This document shows, piece after piece, positions 4,871 through 6,645 of a stretch of DNA of 6,645 bases (position 1 is the stretch's first letter; the number at the start of each line of letters is the position of its first letter). Made by a program: the position numbers and the translations under genes. The notes beneath the pieces were generated by a model. The model saw nothing but the letters and a program-made list of their open reading frames with translations, ran no database searches and was not told the DNA's origin. The stretch covers positions 1 to 6,645 of the forward strand of contig JAFGLP010000004.1 in assembly GCA_016927965.1 (NCBI GenBank), written 5' to 3'. The DNA is from Dehalococcoidia bacterium (lineage in GTDB: Bacteria > Chloroflexota > Dehalococcoidia > GIF9 > UBA5629).

Positions 4871-5839
4871 CTAGGCGCTGAAGATCCTGCGTGGGTTCTC
4901 CACCAGCATCCGGCCGATTTGCTCATCGGTAACTCTGGCGTTTTTCAGCTGCGGGATGATATTCCTGAATAAATGCGTATAGTTCCAGTCGGCCATCAGA
5001 TTTTGCAGGTAATCGGGCAATATAGTGGGCCTGCCCATCCATTGAGCATTGCAGTCGTGGGAGAGGACGATGCGGCCGGCCAGATCCAGTCCCAGCAGTC
5101 CCAGCAGCGTAGCTTTGCGCAGGTTGTCGGGATAGATGGCGTTGATGCCCCAGCGGTCGAAGCCCACGCTAACACCTTTATCCAGCACAGCCATCTGGTA
5201 TTCCATGCTGGAATTGCCGCACATATGACCGATCACTATTTTTTCTGGCTTCACCCCTTCCCCGATTAACAGATCGGCCTGCTCTGGACCCATGGTCCCC
5301 TGTTGTGTATGTGTGGTTATGGGCACGCCTGTTTCTTTCTGTGCCCTGGCGGCGGCCTTAAGCACCATTTCCTCGTATTTGGAGATAGTGCCATGTCCGG
5401 TGGCGACTTTAATAATCCCAGCTCTGGCGCCGGACCTGCCGATGCCGACGGTGATCTCCTGCATGAGTGTTTCATACAGCTCGTTCTGTGTATCCATGAA
5501 CTGGCTGCGGAATTTCAGATAGGCGGGCATGCCTTCAGCCTCAGTGTACATCCCTGTAGCACAGATAATATTAAGGCCCGTTTTATCTGCCACAGCCTTA
5601 TCAAGCTCCACGTTTCTCCAGAGGTCCAGCGGTGTGGCATCTACCACGGTTTTAACGCCATACTTTTTAACTTCGCCGAGCGCAGCGGCGCAGATATCCG
5701 CCAGTTCGGCAAGCTCAAACTGCCGGCAGAGCGCGTCCAGCTCCCACCCGGGGTAGGTGAATACCATATGCTCGTGCATGAGTGTTGTGCCCATCTGATC
5801 AACGGGTATGGGGCCAAGAACGGTATTGACTTTATCCAT
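4871..5839 (-). CDS. Phosphotriesterase-family metal-dependent hydrolase
   Basis: A 322-aa amidohydrolase-superfamily TIM barrel of the phosphotriesterase/lactonase (PTE/PLL) family, normal in length. Counting from the ATG at 5839, the full binuclear metal site is visible: His22 and His24 (TLMHEHM), the bridging, normally carboxylated Lys144 (AGIIKVATG), His177 (ITTHTQQG), His205 (VIGHM) and Asp262 (LSHDCNA). The family ending VTDEQIGRMLVENPRRIF is present. Most family members of this type hydrolyse lactones or related esters, with phosphotriesters as a side activity; the true substrate is unknown. GGAG lies 7 nt before ATG 5839 but almost touches the GTG at 5845, so the ATG is the likelier start. 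It has its own strong promoter and converges on the padR operon. Confidence 0.92.
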   Translation of the reverse strand: MDKVNTVLGPIPVDQMGTTLMHEHMVFTYPGWELDALCRQFELAELADICAAALGEVKKYGVKTVVDATPLDLWRNVELDKAVADKTGLNIICATGMYTEAEGMPAYLKFRSQFMDTQNELYETLMQEITVGIGRSGARAGIIKVATGHGTISKYEEMVLKAAARAQKETGVPITTHTQQGTMGPEQADLLIGEGVKPEKIVIGHMCGNSSMEYQMAVLDKGVSVGFDRWGINAIYPDNLRKATLLGLLGLDLAGRIVLSHDCNAQWMGRPTILPDYLQNLMADWNYTHLFRNIIPQLKNARVTDEQIGRMLVENPRRIFSA

Positions 5840-5900
5840 AGTCACGCTCCATTATTACTTTATTGTGCGACGTTTCCATGTATTGATGTCTTTGCCTCGC

Positions 5901-5929
5901 ACTATATCATCGGTAAATGACAGTGTCAA
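5901..5929 (-). promoter_or_regulatory. Strong sigma70 promoter of the phosphotriesterase-like gene
   Basis: On the minus strand TTGACA (5929-5924) and TATAGT (5906-5901) are spaced by 17 bp. The predicted start near 5894 gives a leader of about 55 nt. An 11-nt palindrome, TGACAGTGTCA (5918-5928), overlaps the -35 and is a possible small operator. Confidence 0.7.
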
Positions 5930-6044
5930 TGCGTTATTAATTTAACCTGGCGGAACTTACGGATCTTCATATGCGCCACTGTTTTTACAGCAGGATTAGA
6001 TCGATGGCGTAATAATCGTAATTGTATAATTTGGGGATGGCATA

Positions 6045-6053
6045 TGTTATAAT
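6045..6053 (+). promoter_or_regulatory. Extended -10 promoter of the MaoC-type gene pair
   Basis: TGTTATAAT (6045-6053) is a perfect extended -10. No good -35 is present 16-18 bp upstream, as is common for extended -10 promoters. The predicted start near 6060 gives a leader of about 39 nt. A second TATAAT at 6025-6030 is an alternative. Confidence 0.5.
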
Positions 6054-6098
6054 TCCTATCTGTAATTTAGCCTTAAACAGGTTTGGAAGGAGGATTGC

Positions 6099-6581
6099 AT
6101 GACATCGGAAGCACTGGCAGGATTGGTAGGCAAAAAGAGCAAACCATCGATACAAACGGTTGAACTCACCGCTTTACGCAAGATAGCTGATGCGGTGGGA
6201 AACAGGAACCCCCTTTACTGGGATGATGATTATGCGGCCAGGTCCAGGTACGGTGGTATCATTGCCCCGCCGGACTATTTTGGCTGTCCGTTAAAATGGC
6301 CTCCCAACGCTCCGTTTATAAACAGCAGTGATCTCGGTGCCGAGCTATTCGCCGCCGCAGCCCAGGCCGGGTATTTCAGAGCAATTAACGGCGGTATGGA
6401 ATCAGAATATTTCCTTCCCGTACGTCCAGGAGATACCCTGGTGATCAGCGGGGAAATTGTCGGTATAGAGGAAAAAGAGGGCAAGAAAGGCGGCAAGATG
6501 CTGATTTCCATAATTGAAACGACGGTTTTAAACCAGAACGGCGACGTCGTCGCCAAACAGCGTAACACCACTATTCATTAG
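6099..6581 (+). CDS. MaoC/FAS1-like dehydratase subunit (N-terminal-type half)
   Basis: A 160-aa hot-dog-fold protein of the MaoC N-terminal (FAS1-like dehydratase) type, half of a two-subunit 2-enoyl-CoA hydratase or 3-hydroxyacyl-CoA dehydratase. The signature AVGNRNPLYWDDDYAARSRYGG (32-53) and IIAPPDYFG (54-62) are clear, as is MESEYFLPVRPGDTL (100-114). The hydratase-2 motif (S/T)GDxNPxH is degenerate: Asn35 replaces Asp and Tyr40 replaces His. This half probably shapes the acyl-CoA site while the partner supplies catalysis. A strong AGGAGG precedes the ATG. Only 12 bp separate its stop from the next gene, which begins like a MaoC C-terminal half. Expected role: hydration or dehydration of acyl-CoA thioesters in the cytoplasm; the substrate is not readable. 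Confidence 0.88.
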   Translation: MTSEALAGLVGKKSKPSIQTVELTALRKIADAVGNRNPLYWDDDYAARSRYGGIIAPPDYFGCPLKWPPNAPFINSSDLGAELFAAAAQAGYFRAINGGMESEYFLPVRPGDTLVISGEIVGIEEKEGKKGGKMLISIIETTVLNQNGDVVAKQRNTTIH

Positions 6582-6593
6582 AGGTACGAAGAT

Positions 6594-6645
6594 ATGGATA
6601 AACAGATATACTGGGAAGATATAAATACAGGTCAGGAAATACCCG
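6594..6645 (+). CDS. Start of a second MaoC-like dehydratase gene, cut by the window edge
   Basis: From ATG 6594 the frame reads MDKQIYWEDINTGQEIP and remains open to the last base. 'YWEDINTGQEIP' is the usual opening of MaoC-type (R)-specific enoyl-CoA hydratases. GAGGT lies upstream, partly within the stop of the preceding gene. As the probable catalytic partner of the 6099 gene, it should carry the missing Asp/His pair beyond the window. Only 17 codons are visible. Confidence 0.7.
   Translation, partial: MDKQIYWEDINTGQEIP

Noticed and set aside
5840..5845. GTG at 5845 as start of the phosphotriesterase-like gene
   Set aside because: GGAG is separated from it by only one base, while the ATG at 5839 has normal 7-nt spacing.
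5303..5920. Plus-strand frame of 205 codons opposite the phosphotriesterase-like gene
   Set aside because: Antisense shadow of a gene with clear conserved motifs.

Overview
The window looks like part of a bacterial chromosome of moderate GC content, with AT-rich intergenic spacers. Sigma70-type promoters (including TTGACA-17-TATAGT and TTGACA-17-TATTAT), strong Shine-Dalgarno sites, a CCA-encoding tRNA gene and a lipoprotein signal all argue for a bacterium rather than an archaeon. The gene set is a SCP-x-type thiolase, a split MaoC/FAS1-like dehydratase pair, a phosphotriesterase-family amidohydrolase, a PadR regulator and a SlyD-type FKBP. That mix suggests an anaerobic acyl-CoA-metabolising lineage such as Dehalococcoidia (Chloroflexota). 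This is inference from gene style only; Peptococcaceae-like Firmicutes or Desulfobacterota are not excluded.

Layout, left to right. (1) 1-701: the C-terminal remnant of a large serine recombinase, reading rightwards into the 3' end of an intact tRNA-Ala(UGC) gene on the minus strand. This is the expected appearance of a mobile element that used the tRNA 3' end as attachment site, with most of the element lying left of the window. (2) 834-2094: a leftward thiolase-superfamily gene that appears to lack the usual catalytic Cys and His, followed by two hairpins. (3) 2095-2653: a 559-bp AT-rich spacer with no convincing gene but rich in promoters, dyads and a spaced direct repeat. (4) 2654-3538: convergent genes for a lipoprotein FKBP/SlyD-like peptidyl-prolyl isomerase (+) and a small metal-binding cupin (-). 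(5) 3609-4808: a perfect 30-bp palindrome over the promoter of a PadR-type repressor, followed by two uncharacterised small membrane proteins (4 TM and 2 TM) in an apparent operon. The cupin is transcribed divergently from the same region. (6) 4871-5839: a leftward phosphotriesterase-like metal hydrolase with a complete binuclear metal site and a strong promoter. (7) 6099-6645: a rightward MaoC-type dehydratase pair, of which the second gene is cut by the window edge.

Functional reading. The thiolase, MaoC pair and hydrolase could serve degradation of acyl-CoA or cyclic/lactone substrates, but they are not one operon and no substrate can be read from the sequence. The most self-contained unit is the PadR module: regulator, palindromic operator, two membrane proteins and possibly the divergent cupin. 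It looks like an autoregulated, ligand-responsive membrane system whose effector proteins I do not recognise.
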